Below are positions 30,601 through 39,599 of a stretch of DNA of 64,000 nucleotides, one piece after another. The DNA is from Strix aluco. Taxonomy: Eukaryota; Chordata; Aves; Strigiformes; Strigidae. The DNA lies in contig NC_133955.1 in the NCBI RefSeq assembly GCF_031877795.1, positions 3,100,001 through 3,164,000 of the forward strand. Reading direction: 5' to 3'. A program made the position numbers and the translations under genes. The notes beneath the pieces are model-generated. The model saw only the letters and a list, made by a program, of their open reading frames with translations, did not search any database and had not been told where the DNA came from. Every line of letters begins with the position of its first letter. Positions within the stretch are counted from its first letter, which is position 1.

Positions 30601-33600
30601 GACATGTGTGTGTGCTGGGGACATGTGTGTGTGCTGGGGACATGGATGTGTGCTTGGGGACATGGGTGTGCGCTGGGGACACGTGTGTGTGCTGGGGACA
30701 TGGATGTGTGCTTGGGGACATGGGTGTGCGCTGGGGACATGAGCGTGTGTGCACTTGGGGACACGCACGTGCCCAGGGACATGCATGTCACCCTGAACAT
30801 GTGTGTGCCTAGGGAACATGCCTGTTCCTGGGGACATGTGTGTGCCCAAGGACACATGTGTCCCTGGGGACACGGGCATGTGTGTGCATGTTGTGGGTGC
30901 CTGTGTGCCGAGAGATGGGGACACGTGTGTGACCAGGGACACGTGTGTGACCAGGCTTGTGGGTGTGTGTGTGTGTGCTCAGGGGACATGAACAAGTCTG
31001 CGTACCGTGGGTGCTGGGGGCTGTGGGTGCCGGAGGCCGTGGGTGCTGGGCACACAGGGTGCTGGGGGCTGTGGGTGCCGCGGGACCCCCGGGTGACCCC
31101 CGGGTGCCGCAGTGGTGTCGGTGGTGCGGCTGGACAAGGGCAGCTTCGCGGGTGCCCGGCTGCCGCGTTATGAGGCGCTGCGGGGGGAGAAGCCCCCCGA
31201 CCTGGAGACCACCGTCATCCTGCCCGACAGCGTCTTCCGGCCCCCCGAGGGCAGGCGTGAGTCCGGGGGGGGGCGTGGGAGTGGGGGGATAGGGGGGGAG
31301 CTGGCACACGCGGAGTGGGGGACACTGGCACAGCCATGGGCTGGCAGGGCTGGGGAGTGGGCAGGATGATGGGGGACCCCAGCATGGCCATGGGGCTGGC
31401 GGGGTTGGGGGGGACCCCAGGATGGGGCTGGCAGGGTTGGGGGGACCCCTGTATGGCCACAGGACTGACTGGCAGGGTTGGGGACCCCAGCATGGGCCTG
31501 GCAGGGTTGGGGGGACCCCCATATGGTCATAGGACTGACTGGCAGGGTTGGGGGGACCCCAGGATGGGGGTGGCAGGGTTGGGGGGACCCCCATATGGCC
31601 ATGGAACTGACTGGCAGGGTTGGGGGGACCTCAGGATGGGGGTGGCAGGGTTGGGGGGACCCCCATATGGCCATGGAACTGACTGGCAGGGTTGGGGACT
31701 CCAGGATGGGGGTGGCAGGGTTGGGGGGACCCCCATATGGCCATGGGACTGACTGGCAGGGTTGGGGGTCTCCAGGATGGGGGTGGCAGGGTTGGGGACC
31801 CCAGCATGGGCCTGGCAGGGTTGGGGGGACCCTGGCACGAGGCTGGAAGGTTTGGGGGACCCTGGTATGGCCATGGGGCTGGCAGGGTGGGTGACCCCAG
31901 GATGGGGCTGGCAGGTTTGGGGGACCCATGGCTGTGGGGCTGGCAGGGTTGGGGACACTGGCACAGCCATGGTGGTGGCAGAGCATCATGCCAACCCCCT
32001 TCTGGCACCCGCCAGACCCCTCCGCTGGGCACGGGCAGCCAGCACAGGGCACGGGCAGGCAGGAGGAGGAGGAGGAGGAGGAGGAAGAGGCTGCAGAGGA
32101 GGGTGAGGATGAGGATGAGGAGGAGGAGGAGGAGGAGGTGACCCTGGTGACCCGGCACAAGCGCCACCCGGCACTGGGTGAGGGCCAGGCCATCGCCAGC
32201 GTCATCATCTACCGCACCCTGGCCGGGCTCCTGCCCGAGCAGTACGACACCGACAAGCGCAGCCTCAGGTGCCCCGGGGGGGGGGGGGACCAGGGCACGG
32301 GGGGGCTGGGAGGGTGCCCATGGGGTGCCAGGGCAAGGGAGGGGGGGTGCTGGGTGCGCAGGGATCCCCAGGGCGGGACTGGAAAGGTGCTCATGGGGTG
32401 CTGGGAGATGGGGGGGGGGGCAGTCGGGGAGGGTGTCAGGGCGCAGCGGGGCACCGAGAAGGGTGTCAGGGTGCCGGGGGGGGAGAGCCCTGACCCCGGT
32501 GCACCCCAGGGTGCCCAAGCGCCCCGTCATCAACCACGCCGGTGGTGAGCATCAGCGTGCACGCGGGGGGGACGCGGGCGCCGCGGGCGCTGGCGAAGCC
32601 CATCACCCTCCAGTTCCGGCTGCTGGAGACCCAGGAGCGCTCCAAACCCATCTGCGTCTTCTGGAACCACTCCCTGCTGTGAGCCGGGGGGGACGGGGAC
32701 ACCCCGGGGAGGGGGACAGGGGACATGGGGACATGGGGACATGGGCGGGTGCCTCGATGGGCAGGGAGGGGCGGGGGGGCACGTGGTGGGTAGCGCTGAG
32801 TGGGTGACAGGGGGACGGGCCCATGTGTGGCAGCTGTGACCTTGGGGGGTGACACGGGGATGGGGCTGTGGGGTGGTGTCCCGGGGTGGGTGCGGTGGGT
32901 GTCCTGAGGGTGGCTGAGGGTGCAGGTGGGTGTCCCTGGGTGCAGGTGGGTGTCCCCGGGTGCGGTGGGTGTCCCGGCGGTGGCTGAGGGTGCAGGTGGG
33001 TGTCCCTGAGTGGGTGCGGTGGGTGTCCTGAGGGTGGCTGAGGGTGCAGGTGGGTGTCCCTGGGTGGGGTGGGTGTCCTGAGGGTGGCTGAGGGTGCAGG
33101 TGGGTGTCCCTGGGTGCGGTGGGTGTCCTGAGGGTGGCTGAGGGTGCAGGTGGGTGTCCCCGGGTGGGTGCGGTGGGTGTCCTGGCGGTGGCTGAGGGTG
33201 CCGGTGGGTGTCCCCGGGTGGGTGCGGTGGGTGTCCTGGCGGTGGCTGAGGGTGCCGGTGGGTGTCCCCGGGTGGGTGCGGTGGGTGTCCCGGCGGTGGC
33301 TGAGGGTGCAGGTGGGTGTCCCTGGGTGCGGTGGGTGTCCTGAGGGTGGCTGAGGGTGCAGGTGGGTGTCCCCGGGTGCGGTGGGTGTCCCCGGGTGCGG
33401 TGGGTGTCCCGGCAGTGGCTGAGGGTGCAGGTGGGTGTCCCTGGGTGCGGTGGGTGTCCTGAGGGTGGCTGAGGGTGCCGGTGGGTGTCCCCGGGTGGGT
33501 GCGGTGGGTGTCCCCGGGTGGGTGCGGTGGGTGTCCCGGCGGTGGCTGAGGGTGCCGGCGCAGGACGGGCGGCTGCGCGGGCGGCTGGTCGGCGCGGGGC

Positions 33601-36600
33601 TGCGAGGTCGTCTTCCGCAACTGGAGCCACGTCAGCTGCCAGTGCCACCACCTGACCAGCTTCGCCGTCCTCATGGACATCTCCCGCCGCGAGGTGGGAC
33701 ACGGGGGGACGCAGGGGGACCTGGGGCGTGGGGGTGACCCCGGGACAGGGCCCTGGCGTGGGGACATGGGGCACACGGCGGGTGGCGGAGGGACACGTGG
33801 GGACCAGGGCGGGCAGGGGGTGCCAGGCCGTGGGGCGGGGCGGGAGGGGACAAGGGGGTGGGTGGGGCGTCACGGGGGTGGGGCCAAGCGATGTGGGTGG
33901 GGCTAAGCGAGGGTGGGCGTGGCTTCCGTGGGGTGGAGACAAGTGAGATGGGTGGGGCTAAGAAATGTGGGTGGGGCTCCTGTGGGTGTGGTCAAACAGG
34001 GTGGGTGGGGCTAAGCACGATGGGGTGGGGCTAATAGAGGTGGGCGGGGCTTCCGTGGGGTGGAGCCAAGCGAGATGGGCGGGGCTAAGAAATGTGGGTG
34101 TGGGCTCCCATTGGGTGGGGCCAAACAGGGTGGGCGGGGCTAAGCATTGTGGGTGGGGCTCACGTGGGGCAGGGCTAAGCGATGTGGGTGTGGCTTCTGG
34201 GGGGTGGAGCCAATCAAGATGGGTGGGGCTAAGAAATGTGGGTGTGGGCTCCCATTGGGTGGGGCAAGCGGGGTGGGCGGGGCTAAGCATTATGGGCGGG
34301 GCCAGGCAGGGTGGGTGGGGTCAAGCGGGTGGGTAGGGGCTAAGCATTATGGGCGGGGCCAGGCAGGGTGGGTGGGGTCAAGCGGGGTGGGCGGGGCTAA
34401 GCATTATGGGCGGGGCCAGGCAGGGTGGGCGGGGTTCCAATGGGGGTGGAGCTGAGCGCGGTGGGCGGGTTGTGGCGGGGTTTCCCATGGGGGTGTGGCA
34501 TTGCGGGCGGGGCTCCACGGGGCGTGTCCCCCGGCGCCACGTGCCCACGGGTGCCGCGGTGCCGCAGAACGGGGAGATCCTGCCGCTGGCGGCGCTGACC
34601 TACGCCTCGCTGGGCGTGGGGCTGGCGGGGCTGCTGCTGGCCGTGCTGGCGCTGGGGGGGCTGCGGGGGCTGCGCTCCAACCGCCACAGCATCCGCCGCC
34701 ACGGTGCCACCGCCCTGCTCCTGGCCCAGCTCGTCTTCCTGCTCGGCATCAACCAGGCCGACCTCCCGGTGCGACCAGGGGGCGGGGACAAACGGGGGAG
34801 GGGACAAAGGGGGAGGGGCCTCCAGGGGTTGGGGACCCCCCCATCTCCAAGGTGTAGGGCTTGGGGCGGGGGTGGGGGGTACAATGGGCAGGGCTGAACA
34901 GTGGGCAGGGCCCTGGTGGGCTGGGCCTAAGGGGTGAGGGTTGCAAAGGGGGTGGGGGCTATCAAAGGGGTGGGGCCTCTCATGGGGTGGGGTCTCAGGG
35001 GTGGGGCTATCAAAGGGTGGGACCTATTTGGGTGGGGCCTCATAGGGGTGGGGCTATCAAAGGGGTGGGACCTATTTGGGTGGGGCCTCATAGGGGTGGG
35101 GGCTATCAAAGGGGTGGGGCCTCTCATGGGGTGGGGTCTCAGGGGTGGGGCTATAAAAGGGGTATGTTAAGGGGGTAGGGATTATCATGGGGTGGGGTCT
35201 CATAGGGGTGGGGGCTATCAAAGGGGTGGGACCTATCATGGGTGGGGTCTTGGGGGTGGGGCCTATCATGGGGTGGGGTCTCAGGGGTGGGGGCTATCAA
35301 AGGGGTGGGGCCTCTCATGGGGTGGGGTCTTGGGGTGGGGTCTATTAAAGGGGTGGGGGCCTATCAAAGGGGCGGGGTGTCTCATGGGGTGGGGTCTCAT
35401 GGGGTGGGACTCTCAAAGCGGGTGGGTCTCCCGAGGGGGTGGAGCTCTCAGAGGAGGCTGTGGTGGGCGTGGGTGCAGGGGTCGGGTGGTGCCCGTGGCT
35501 GGCGGGGCGGGCAGTGACGTGCGGGGCGGGGGGCGCGCAGCTGGCGTGCACGGTGGTGGCCATCCTGCTGCAGTTCCTCTACATGAGCGCGGTGGGCTGG
35601 GCGCTGCTGGAGGGGCTGCACCTCTACCGGCGCCGCAGCGAGCCCCGCCACGTCGACCGCGGGCCCATGCGCTTCTACCACGTGCTGGGCTGGGGGCTGC
35701 CCGCCTTCATCACCGGTGAGGACACGCCCACAGCGCCCGGACCCGCCCCCCGGCCTTAGCCCCGCCCCCTGCAGCACCCACCACCAGGCACCCACCTCCA
35801 CCTGGGTTAACCACCCCAGGGTGGCCACGCCCCAACATCATAGCCCCGCCCCTGACATCATAGCCCGCCCCGACATCATAGACCCGCCCTGACATCATAG
35901 ACCCGCCCTGACATCATAGACCCACCCCTGACATCATAGACCTGCCCTGACATCATAGACCCGCCCCTGACATCATAGACCCGCCCTGACATCATAGACC
36001 CACCCCTGACATCATAGACCCGCCCTGACATCATAGACCCGCCCTGACATCATAGACCCACCCCTGACATCATAGACCCGCCCTGACATCATAGACCCGC
36101 CCCTGACATCATAGACCCACCCTGACATCATAGCCCCGCCCCTGACATCATAGCCACGCCCCTGACATCATAGACCCGCCCTGACATCATAGACCCACCC
36201 CTGACATCATAGACCCACCCTGACATCATAGACCCGCCCCTGACATCATAGACCCACCCTGACATCATAGACCCGCCCCTGACATCATAGACCCACCCCT
36301 GACATCATAGCCCCGCCCTGACATCATAGCCACGCCCCTGACATCATAGACCCGCCCTGACATCATAGACCCACCCCTGACATCATAGACCCGCCCTGAC
36401 ATCATAGACCCGCCCCTGACATCATAGCCCCACCCCTGACATCATAGACCCACCCCTGACATCATAGCCCCGCCCCTGACATCATAGCCACGCCCCTGAC
36501 ATCATAGCCCCTCCCCTGATATCATAGCCCTGCCCCTGATATCGTAGCCCCGCCCTGACATCATAGCCATGCCCCCAAGCATTTTAGCCCCACCCCAAGC

Positions 36601-39598
36601 ATTTAGCCCCGCCATCAAGCCCCGCCCTCATCCATCATAGCCCTGCTTTAACCTCTTAGACACGCCCCCAAGGCCTAAGCCCCTCCCTCACCACCATAAC
36701 CACGCCCCCAATGTGTTAGACACGCCCCCCAGGCCATAACCCTGCCCTCACCCAGCATAACCCCGCCCCCAAGCCAATAGCCTACGCCCCCACACACCAT
36801 TCCACGCCCCTCCCCGCATTAGCCACGCCCCTCCGCGGTTAGCCCCGCCCCCCTGCGGCTTGGCCCCGCCCCTGAGCCGCGCCTGTTCGGGCAGGGCTGG
36901 CGGTGGGGCTGGACCCCGAGGGCTACGGCAACCCCGACTTCTGCTGGCTCTCCATCCACGACAGCCTGGTCTGGAGCCTGGCGGGGCCCATCGCCTGCGC
37001 CGTGGCCGTGCGTATGGGGGGCTGGGGGGTGCGCGGGTGCCCGCTGGGTGCCCACCCCCCCCCGTCCCCTCACCCCTCTGCCCCCGCAGGTCAGCATCTT
37101 CTTCCTCGTGCTGGCGGCCAGGGCCACCTGCGCCACCCCGCAGGGCTTCGAGAAGAAGGGCACGGCGTGAGTCACCGGGGCGGGGGGGCACCCATGGGTG
37201 GCAGGGGGGGCACGGGGTGGCGGGGCATCCGTGGGAGGCAGAGGGTAATGGGGCACCCATGGGTGGCAGGGGAGCATGGGTGGTGGGACACCCATGGGTG
37301 GCAGGGGAGCATGGGGTGGTAGGGCACCCATGGGTGGCAGAGGGTGCTGGGGCACCCATGGGAGGCAGGACGTGATGGGGCACCCATGGGAGCAGGGTAG
37401 CACGGGGTTGTGGGGCACCCATGGGAGGCAGAGGGTAATGGGCACCAATGGGTGGCAGGGGAGCACGGGGTGGTGGGACACCCATGGGTGGCAGGGGAGC
37501 ATACGGTGCTGGGGCACCCATGGGAGGCAGGATGTGATGGGGCACCCATGGGAGACAGGAGAGCACGGGGTGGTGGGGCACCCATGGGTGGCAGGGGGTG
37601 ATGGGGTAGTGGGGCACCTATGGGTGGCACGGGGGAATGGGGCACCCGTGGGTGGCAGGGGGGGCAGAGTGCTGGGGCACCCATGGGAGGCAGAGCATGA
37701 TGGGGCACCCATGGGTGGCATGGCACAGGGTTTTGGGGCACCCATGAGTGGCATGTGGTGCTGGGGCACCCATGGGTGGCAGGAGGGCATGTGGTGCTGG
37801 GGTGCCCATGGGAGGCAGGGGGGCAGGGAGCGATGGGACACCCATGGGGGGCAGGGCAGACGTGGTGCCCATGGCAGTGGAGGCAGTCTCGGTGCCCGGG
37901 GGGGGCGGGGGGGGCACCGAGCCAGAGGCGCAGGCAGGGATGCAGACAGGGCGCAGGCAGGAATGCAGGCAGAGCACAGGCAGGGGCGCAGGCAGGGCGC
38001 AGGCAGGTATGCAGGCAGGGTGCGGGCAGGGCGCAGGCAGGGATGCGGGCAGGGTGCAGGCAGGGCGCAGGCAGGGATGCGGGCAGGGCGCAGGCAGAGC
38101 ACAGGCAGAGCACAGGCAGGGATGCAGGCAGAGCACAGGCAGGGTGCAGGCAGAGCACAGGCAGGGGCGCAGGCAGGGCGCAGGCAGGGATGCAGGCAGG
38201 GCGCAGGCAGGGTGCGGGCAGGGCGCAGGCAGGGATGCGGGCAGAGCACAGGCAGGGTGCAGGCAGGGCGCAGGCAGGGATGCAGGCAGGGCGCAGGCAG
38301 AGCACAGGCAGAGCACAGGCAGGGATGCAGACAGAGCACAGGCAGGGTGCAGGCAGAGCACAGGCAGGGGCGCAGGCAGGGCGCAGGCAGGGATGTGGGC
38401 AGGGCGCAGGCAGAGCACAGGCAGGGATGCAGGCAGAGCACAGGCAGGGCGCAGGCAGGGGCTGACGGCGGTGCCCCCAGCTCCGGGCTGCAGACGGCCG
38501 TGGTGGTGCTGGCGCTGCCCAGCCTGGCCTGGCTCCTGGCCCTGCTCTCCGTCAACAGCGACGCGCTGCTCTTCCACTACCTCTTCGCCATCTCCAACTG
38601 CCTCCAGGTGACCGGGGCCCCCTAAAACCCCCACACCCCCACACCCCCATCCCCCCACAACCCCATACCCCCATGCCCTTGTACCCCAATACCCCCAGTA
38701 CCCCCACACCCCCCATACCCCCCATAGCTCCCTGTACCCCTAAACCCCTGCACCCCCTTACACCTCCTTTGCCCCCTCCCCCTCTGTGCCCAGTCCCCCC
38801 CCCCATGCCCCTATAGCACCCTATAGCTCCCAGTGGGCACAGGAGATCCCTTGGGATGCCAATAGGGGGCACCCAGTGGGCATGGGGGGTCCCTCGCCCA
38901 GTTAGGGGTGTCAGTGGGGGGCACCCAGTGGGTATGGGGGGGTCCCTTGCCCAGTTAGGGGTGTCAGTGGGGGGCACCCAGTGGGCATGGGGGGTCCCTC
39001 ACACGGTTAGGGGTGTCAGTGAGGGGCACCCAGTGGGTATGGGGGGGTCCCCGACCCTGTCCAGGCTGCCTGTGGGAGGCTCCCAGTGGGTATGGGGGGG
39101 TCCCCGACCCTGTCCAGGCTGCCCGTGGGAGGCTCCCAGTGGGTATGGGGGGGTCCCTCAACCTGTCTGGGGTGCCAGCGGGGTCCCCTGCAGTGCACAG
39201 ACAGGGGCTGGCCGGCACCCCCCAATGCCCCCCCATGCCCACGAGCCCCCCCTCTCCCCCCCCAGGGCCCCCTCATCTTCCTCTTCTGCGTGGTGCTGAG
39301 CAAGGAGGTGCGGAGGAGCCTGAGGCTCAGCTGCGCCCGCAGACGCGGCCCCGACCCCGCGCTGGCCACCAAATCCACGCTGACCCCCGTGAGTGTGGGG
39401 GGGCCATGGAGGGGGGGGCGAGGGGCAGCCCCCCACCCTGGCCACCATGTCCCCGTCCCCGCGGCAGGCCTACGGCTGTGACAGCACCTACGTGGCGGGG
39501 CGGCTGTACCCGGCCCCCACCGGCGGCTCCAGCGGGTCCCTGCACAGCACCGCGCGCTCGGGCAAGAGCCACCACAGCTACATCCCCTTCGTGCGCCG
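9217..39598 (+). CDS. CELSR2: Cadherin EGF LAG seven-pass G-type receptor 2 (Flamingo family), with gaps and apparent frameshifts
   Basis: Seven-pass cadherin of the planar-cell-polarity pathway; homophilic adhesion at the plasma membrane, adhesion GPCR. Order found: signal peptide, nine cadherin repeats, EGF, laminin-G and EGF modules, laminin-EGF, HRM, GAIN with GPS, 7TM, start of the tail. Identified as CELSR2, not CELSR1/3, from overall similarity (for example [27 protein letters not shown]) and from adjacency to SARS1. The ATG at 9217 begins MGAPPARG plus a leucine-rich signal peptide. Missing: the EGF/first laminin-G exons expected between 14890 and 17304 (gap 16145-16344) and the cytoplasmic exons after 39598 (gap 40411-40610). 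Apparent 1-nt indels occur in the exons at 14242, 17304, 18219, 19675, 20512, 22561, 32510 and 33564. Exon coordinates are given in the block entries. Confidence 0.95.
9391..9830 (+). repeat. Coding degenerate repeat (GGCACCGGGGACAGC type) in CELSR2
   Basis: Imperfect repeats of 9-18 nt encode TGD/TGS/AGD tripeptides ([14 protein letters not shown], then [21 protein letters not shown]). The frame is preserved throughout and it lies between signal peptide and the basic cluster. Confidence 0.8.
12985..13420. repeat. Degenerate G-rich tandem units in CELSR2 intron 1
   Basis: A TGTGTATTTGGGGGGG-like core recurs about every 33-65 bp (near 13004, 13038, 13072, 13100, 13288, 13322). The rest of the intron (12689-14241) is GC-rich with C-runs and a GGA tract at about 14000-14035; no gene seen. 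Confidence 0.65.
14242..14890 (+). other. CELSR2: CELSR2 second coding exon: end of cadherin region, first EGF modules
   Basis: Reads [94 protein letters not shown], and [15 protein letters not shown]. To keep this reading four single extra bases must be ignored: a G near 14262, a G near 14386, a C near 14410 and a C near 14524. The donor at 14891 is GTTAGA, which is weak. Conservation of the codons around each slip argues against decay. Confidence 0.9.
15236..15750. repeat. Pyrimidine tract (CCCT)n with CCATCCCT variants
   Basis: About 0.5 kb of TCCC tetranucleotides interrupted by CATCCCTC and TCTCTCC, in the intron after the exon ending at 14890. Almost purely pyrimidine on the + strand, so the complement is a polypurine tract (triplex or G-rich structure potential). 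The flanks (14891-15235, 15751-16144) are C/T-rich and hold no exon. Confidence 0.95.
16145..16344. other. Assembly gap (200 N)
   Basis: Exactly 200 N. The expected CELSR2 EGF exon and first half of laminin-G 1, located between FTG (14890) and [10 protein letters not shown] (17304) in the protein, are found on neither side, so the missing piece probably contains at least two exons and the N count is nominal. Confidence 0.95.
16345..17230. repeat. CTGGCACTGCATCC minisatellite
   Basis: Unit about 15 bp (sometimes 10 or 25): CTGGCACTGC followed by ATCCC, CTCCC or CTGG. It starts at the gap edge and ends about 75 bp before the exon at 17304. Insertions such as CCATGTGTTACATCCC recur within it. 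Confidence 0.95.
17397..18160. repeat. Purine-rich GGGGATGGAGGGGAGCAGGG array
   Basis: Units combining GGGGGGATGGAGG, AGAAGAGGGGATGG and GGGAGCAGGGAGGGGGTTT, nearly all purines on + strand. It fills the intron between the exons ending at 17393 and starting at 18219. Confidence 0.9.
18650..19440. repeat. GGGTGCCAGGGCTGTGGGGC minisatellite
   Basis: The phrase GGGTGCCAGGGCTGTGGGGC plus TGGATGGGGGGCCA recurs with variable spacing (near 18925, 19008, 19080), with related units to either side; fills the intron between 18644 and 19471. Confidence 0.85.
19900..20450. repeat. GGGTATTGGCATAGGGG / TTATTGCCCCGGGGG array
   Basis: A unit of roughly 32-36 bp, TTATTGCCCCGGGGGGGG followed by TATTGGCATAGGGG, repeated more than ten times in the intron between 19840 and 20512. 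Each unit carries a G-run of 6-11, so G-quadruplexes are likely on the + strand (the CELSR2 RNA sense). Confidence 0.92.
20945..22480. repeat. GGGGACATGGGCATGGGGACA array
   Basis: About 1.5 kb of hexamer-like words (GGGCAC, GGGCAT, GGGACA, GGACAT) in 12-40 bp higher units, filling the intron between 20937 and 22561. Long open frames on both strands (Gly/His/Met-rich on +, Pro/Cys/His-rich on -) reflect the repeat. Confidence 0.92.
22745..23930. repeat. CTGCCACCCCTGGCA array, then a ~62-bp unit
   Basis: First part: 15-bp units CTGCCACCCCTGGCA. From about 23450 the unit becomes ~62 bp, with CACTGTCCCCAGGGCACTGC alternating with CACTGTCTCTCAGGCACTGC. Fills the intron between 22737 and 23984. 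Confidence 0.92.
24138..24208. repeat. Perfect 34-bp inverted repeat with 3-nt loop
   Basis: The left arm 24138-24171 and right arm 24175-24208 are exact reverse complements; the loop is TCC (24172-24174). Arm core: GGGACGGGCACGCGCG. It begins 12 bp after the CELSR2 donor at 24126. Very GC-rich; it would form a hairpin in RNA or a cruciform in DNA. Too symmetric for a typical miRNA precursor and with no terminal loop to speak of. Confidence 0.95.
24715..25040. repeat. TGTCACCCTGCTGTCACCCTG array
   Basis: CACCCTG / TGTCACC words in ~12-24 bp units, with a ~100-bp higher unit beginning CACCCTGGGTGCCAG (near 24833, 24910, 24977). Occupies the intron between 24701 and 25065. Confidence 0.88.
25190..26060. 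repeat. 42-bp minisatellite GACACCACGGTGGCACTGCT
   Basis: A unit of about 42 bp: GTGACACCACGGTGGCACTG, then CTGGGATGGGGTGTAGGGGTG; at least ten copies between the exons ending 25166 and starting 26175. The GACACCACGGTGGCAC part is partly palindromic. Confidence 0.93.
26298..26320. repeat. (CA)n microsatellite
   Basis: Short dinucleotide tract ACACAC in the CELSR2 intron between 26269 and 26360. Confidence 0.9.
26580..28360. repeat. ~183-bp tandem repeat
   Basis: Units contain CCAGGGTGAGGGGCACCCTC, GATGGGCAGCCTGGAGAAA and ATGGCTTCGTGTGGAA. The last phrase recurs at about 26990, 27172, 27355 and 27540, giving a period of 182-185 bp; shorter subrepeats occur inside. It fills the intron between 26569 and 28536. 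Confidence 0.9.
28730..30985. repeat. GGGGACATGTGTGTGCCC array with 690-bp higher-order repeat
   Basis: Basic unit about 21-25 bp (GGGGACATGTGTGTGCCCAA, with TGGAGACATGTGTGTGC variants). The block 28808-29497 is followed by 29498-30187, which reads the same with period 690: the translated blocks match over 230 codons. The tail to 30985 is more degenerate. It lies in the CELSR2 intron between 28719 and 31113. Confidence 0.95.
31300..31980. repeat. ~71-bp minisatellite with CCCCCATATGGCCATGG
   Basis: Unit: GGCAGGGTTGGGGGGACC, CCCATATGGCCATGGAACTG, ACTGGCAGGG. CCATATGG recurs at about 31520, 31591, 31663 and 31733. Located in the intron between 31256 and 32016. Confidence 0.92.
32880..33560. 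repeat. ~50-bp minisatellite GGTGGGTGTCCCTGGGTGCG
   Basis: Units of GGTGGGTGTCCTGAGGGTGG, CTGAGGGTGCAGGTGGGTGT; about a dozen copies ending right at the acceptor of the exon at 33564. The last repeat unit supplies the acceptor region (GGGTGCCGGCGCAG). Confidence 0.92.
33850..34500. repeat. ~58-bp repeat GGGGCTAAGCATTATGGGCG
   Basis: Units with GGGGCTAAGCATTATGGGCG, GGCCAGGCAGGGTGGGTGGG and GTCAAGCGGG; GCTAAGCATT at about 34140, 34282, 34340 and 34398, more diverged copies before. Located between exons 33693 and 34568. Confidence 0.9.
34900..35440. repeat. GGTGGGGCCTATCAAAGGGG array
   Basis: Units of GGGGTGGGGCCTCTCATGGG, GTGGGGTCTCAGGGGTGGGG and CTATCAAAGG in 25-60 bp combinations, in the intron between 34768 and 35541. 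Confidence 0.9.
35830..36560. repeat. 19/20-bp array CCCTGACATCATAGACCCG, about three dozen copies
   Basis: Nearly uninterrupted; unit length alternates 19 and 20 bp depending on CCCT or CCCCT. CATCATAG occurs about 38 times. Diverged CACGCCCC-type sequence continues to about 36860. It fills most of the CELSR2 intron between 35715 and 36895. Each copy contains TGACATCA, one base from the CRE TGACGTCA. Confidence 0.97.
37180..37860. repeat. GGGGCACCCATGGGTGGCAG array
   Basis: Units of about 33-40 bp: GGGGCACCCATGGGTGGCAG, then GGGAGCATGGGGTGGT or similar. First array in the intron between 37166 and 38481. CACCCATGGGTG is palindromic. Confidence 0.92.
37925..38465. repeat. CAGGCAGGGCG decamer array
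   Basis: 10-bp units CAGGCAGGGC, CAGGCAGAGCA and CAGGCAGGGATG; second array in the same intron, ending about 15 bp before the exon at 38481. Confidence 0.95.
38830..39190. repeat. ~60-bp repeat CACCCAGTGGGTATGGGGG
   Basis: Units of GGGGCACCCAGTGGGTATGG plus GGGGTCCCTCGCCCAGTTAG plus GGGTGTCAGTG; later copies carry CTGTCCAGGCTGCC instead. Intron between 38607 and 39266. Confidence 0.9.
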
Positions 39599-39599
39599 G

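Larger units (their letters stand above)
25065..33693 (+). other. CELSR2: CELSR2 hormone-receptor motif, GAIN and GPS exon block
   Basis: Exons: 25065-25166, 26175-26269, 26360-26569, 28536-28719, 31113-31256, 32016-32268, 32510-32678, 33564-33693. [205 protein letters not shown], with autoproteolysis expected between L and T of HHLT. The exon at 32016 encodes an acidic insert. Apparent extra G near 32541 and a slip near 33572; other exons are clean. Confidence 0.93.
34568..39598 (+). other. CELSR2: CELSR2 seven-transmembrane and proximal tail exon block
   Basis: Exons: 34568-34768, 35541-35715, 36895-37007, 37090-37166, 38481-38607, 39266-39388, 39468-39598. TM1 near [22 protein letters not shown]2 near [22 protein letters not shown]3 near [22 protein letters not shown]4 around [20 protein letters not shown], then [20 protein letters not shown] and TM5, TM6 near [17 protein letters not shown]7 near [20 protein letters not shown]. 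The tail begins [12 protein letters not shown] and ends in this window at [19 protein letters not shown]. Phases join and no indel is needed. The donor after 39598 (GTCCGG) is weak, so the end of the last exon is approximate; later tail exons are absent. Confidence 0.93.

Noticed and set aside
28548-30812. 754-codon Cys/Gly-rich open frame
   Set aside because: Starts in a real CELSR2 exon (28536-28719) and then runs through the ACATGTGTGTG array; the exon donor GTGAGC at 28720 ends the coding part.
35830-36560. CRISPR array
   Set aside because: Units are contiguous with no unique spacers, in a vertebrate intron.
14242-39598. CELSR2 as a decayed pseudogene
   Set aside because: Indels are single bases, mostly in homopolymers, codons and splice sites stay conserved, and many exons are clean; a neighbouring gene shows the same error type.
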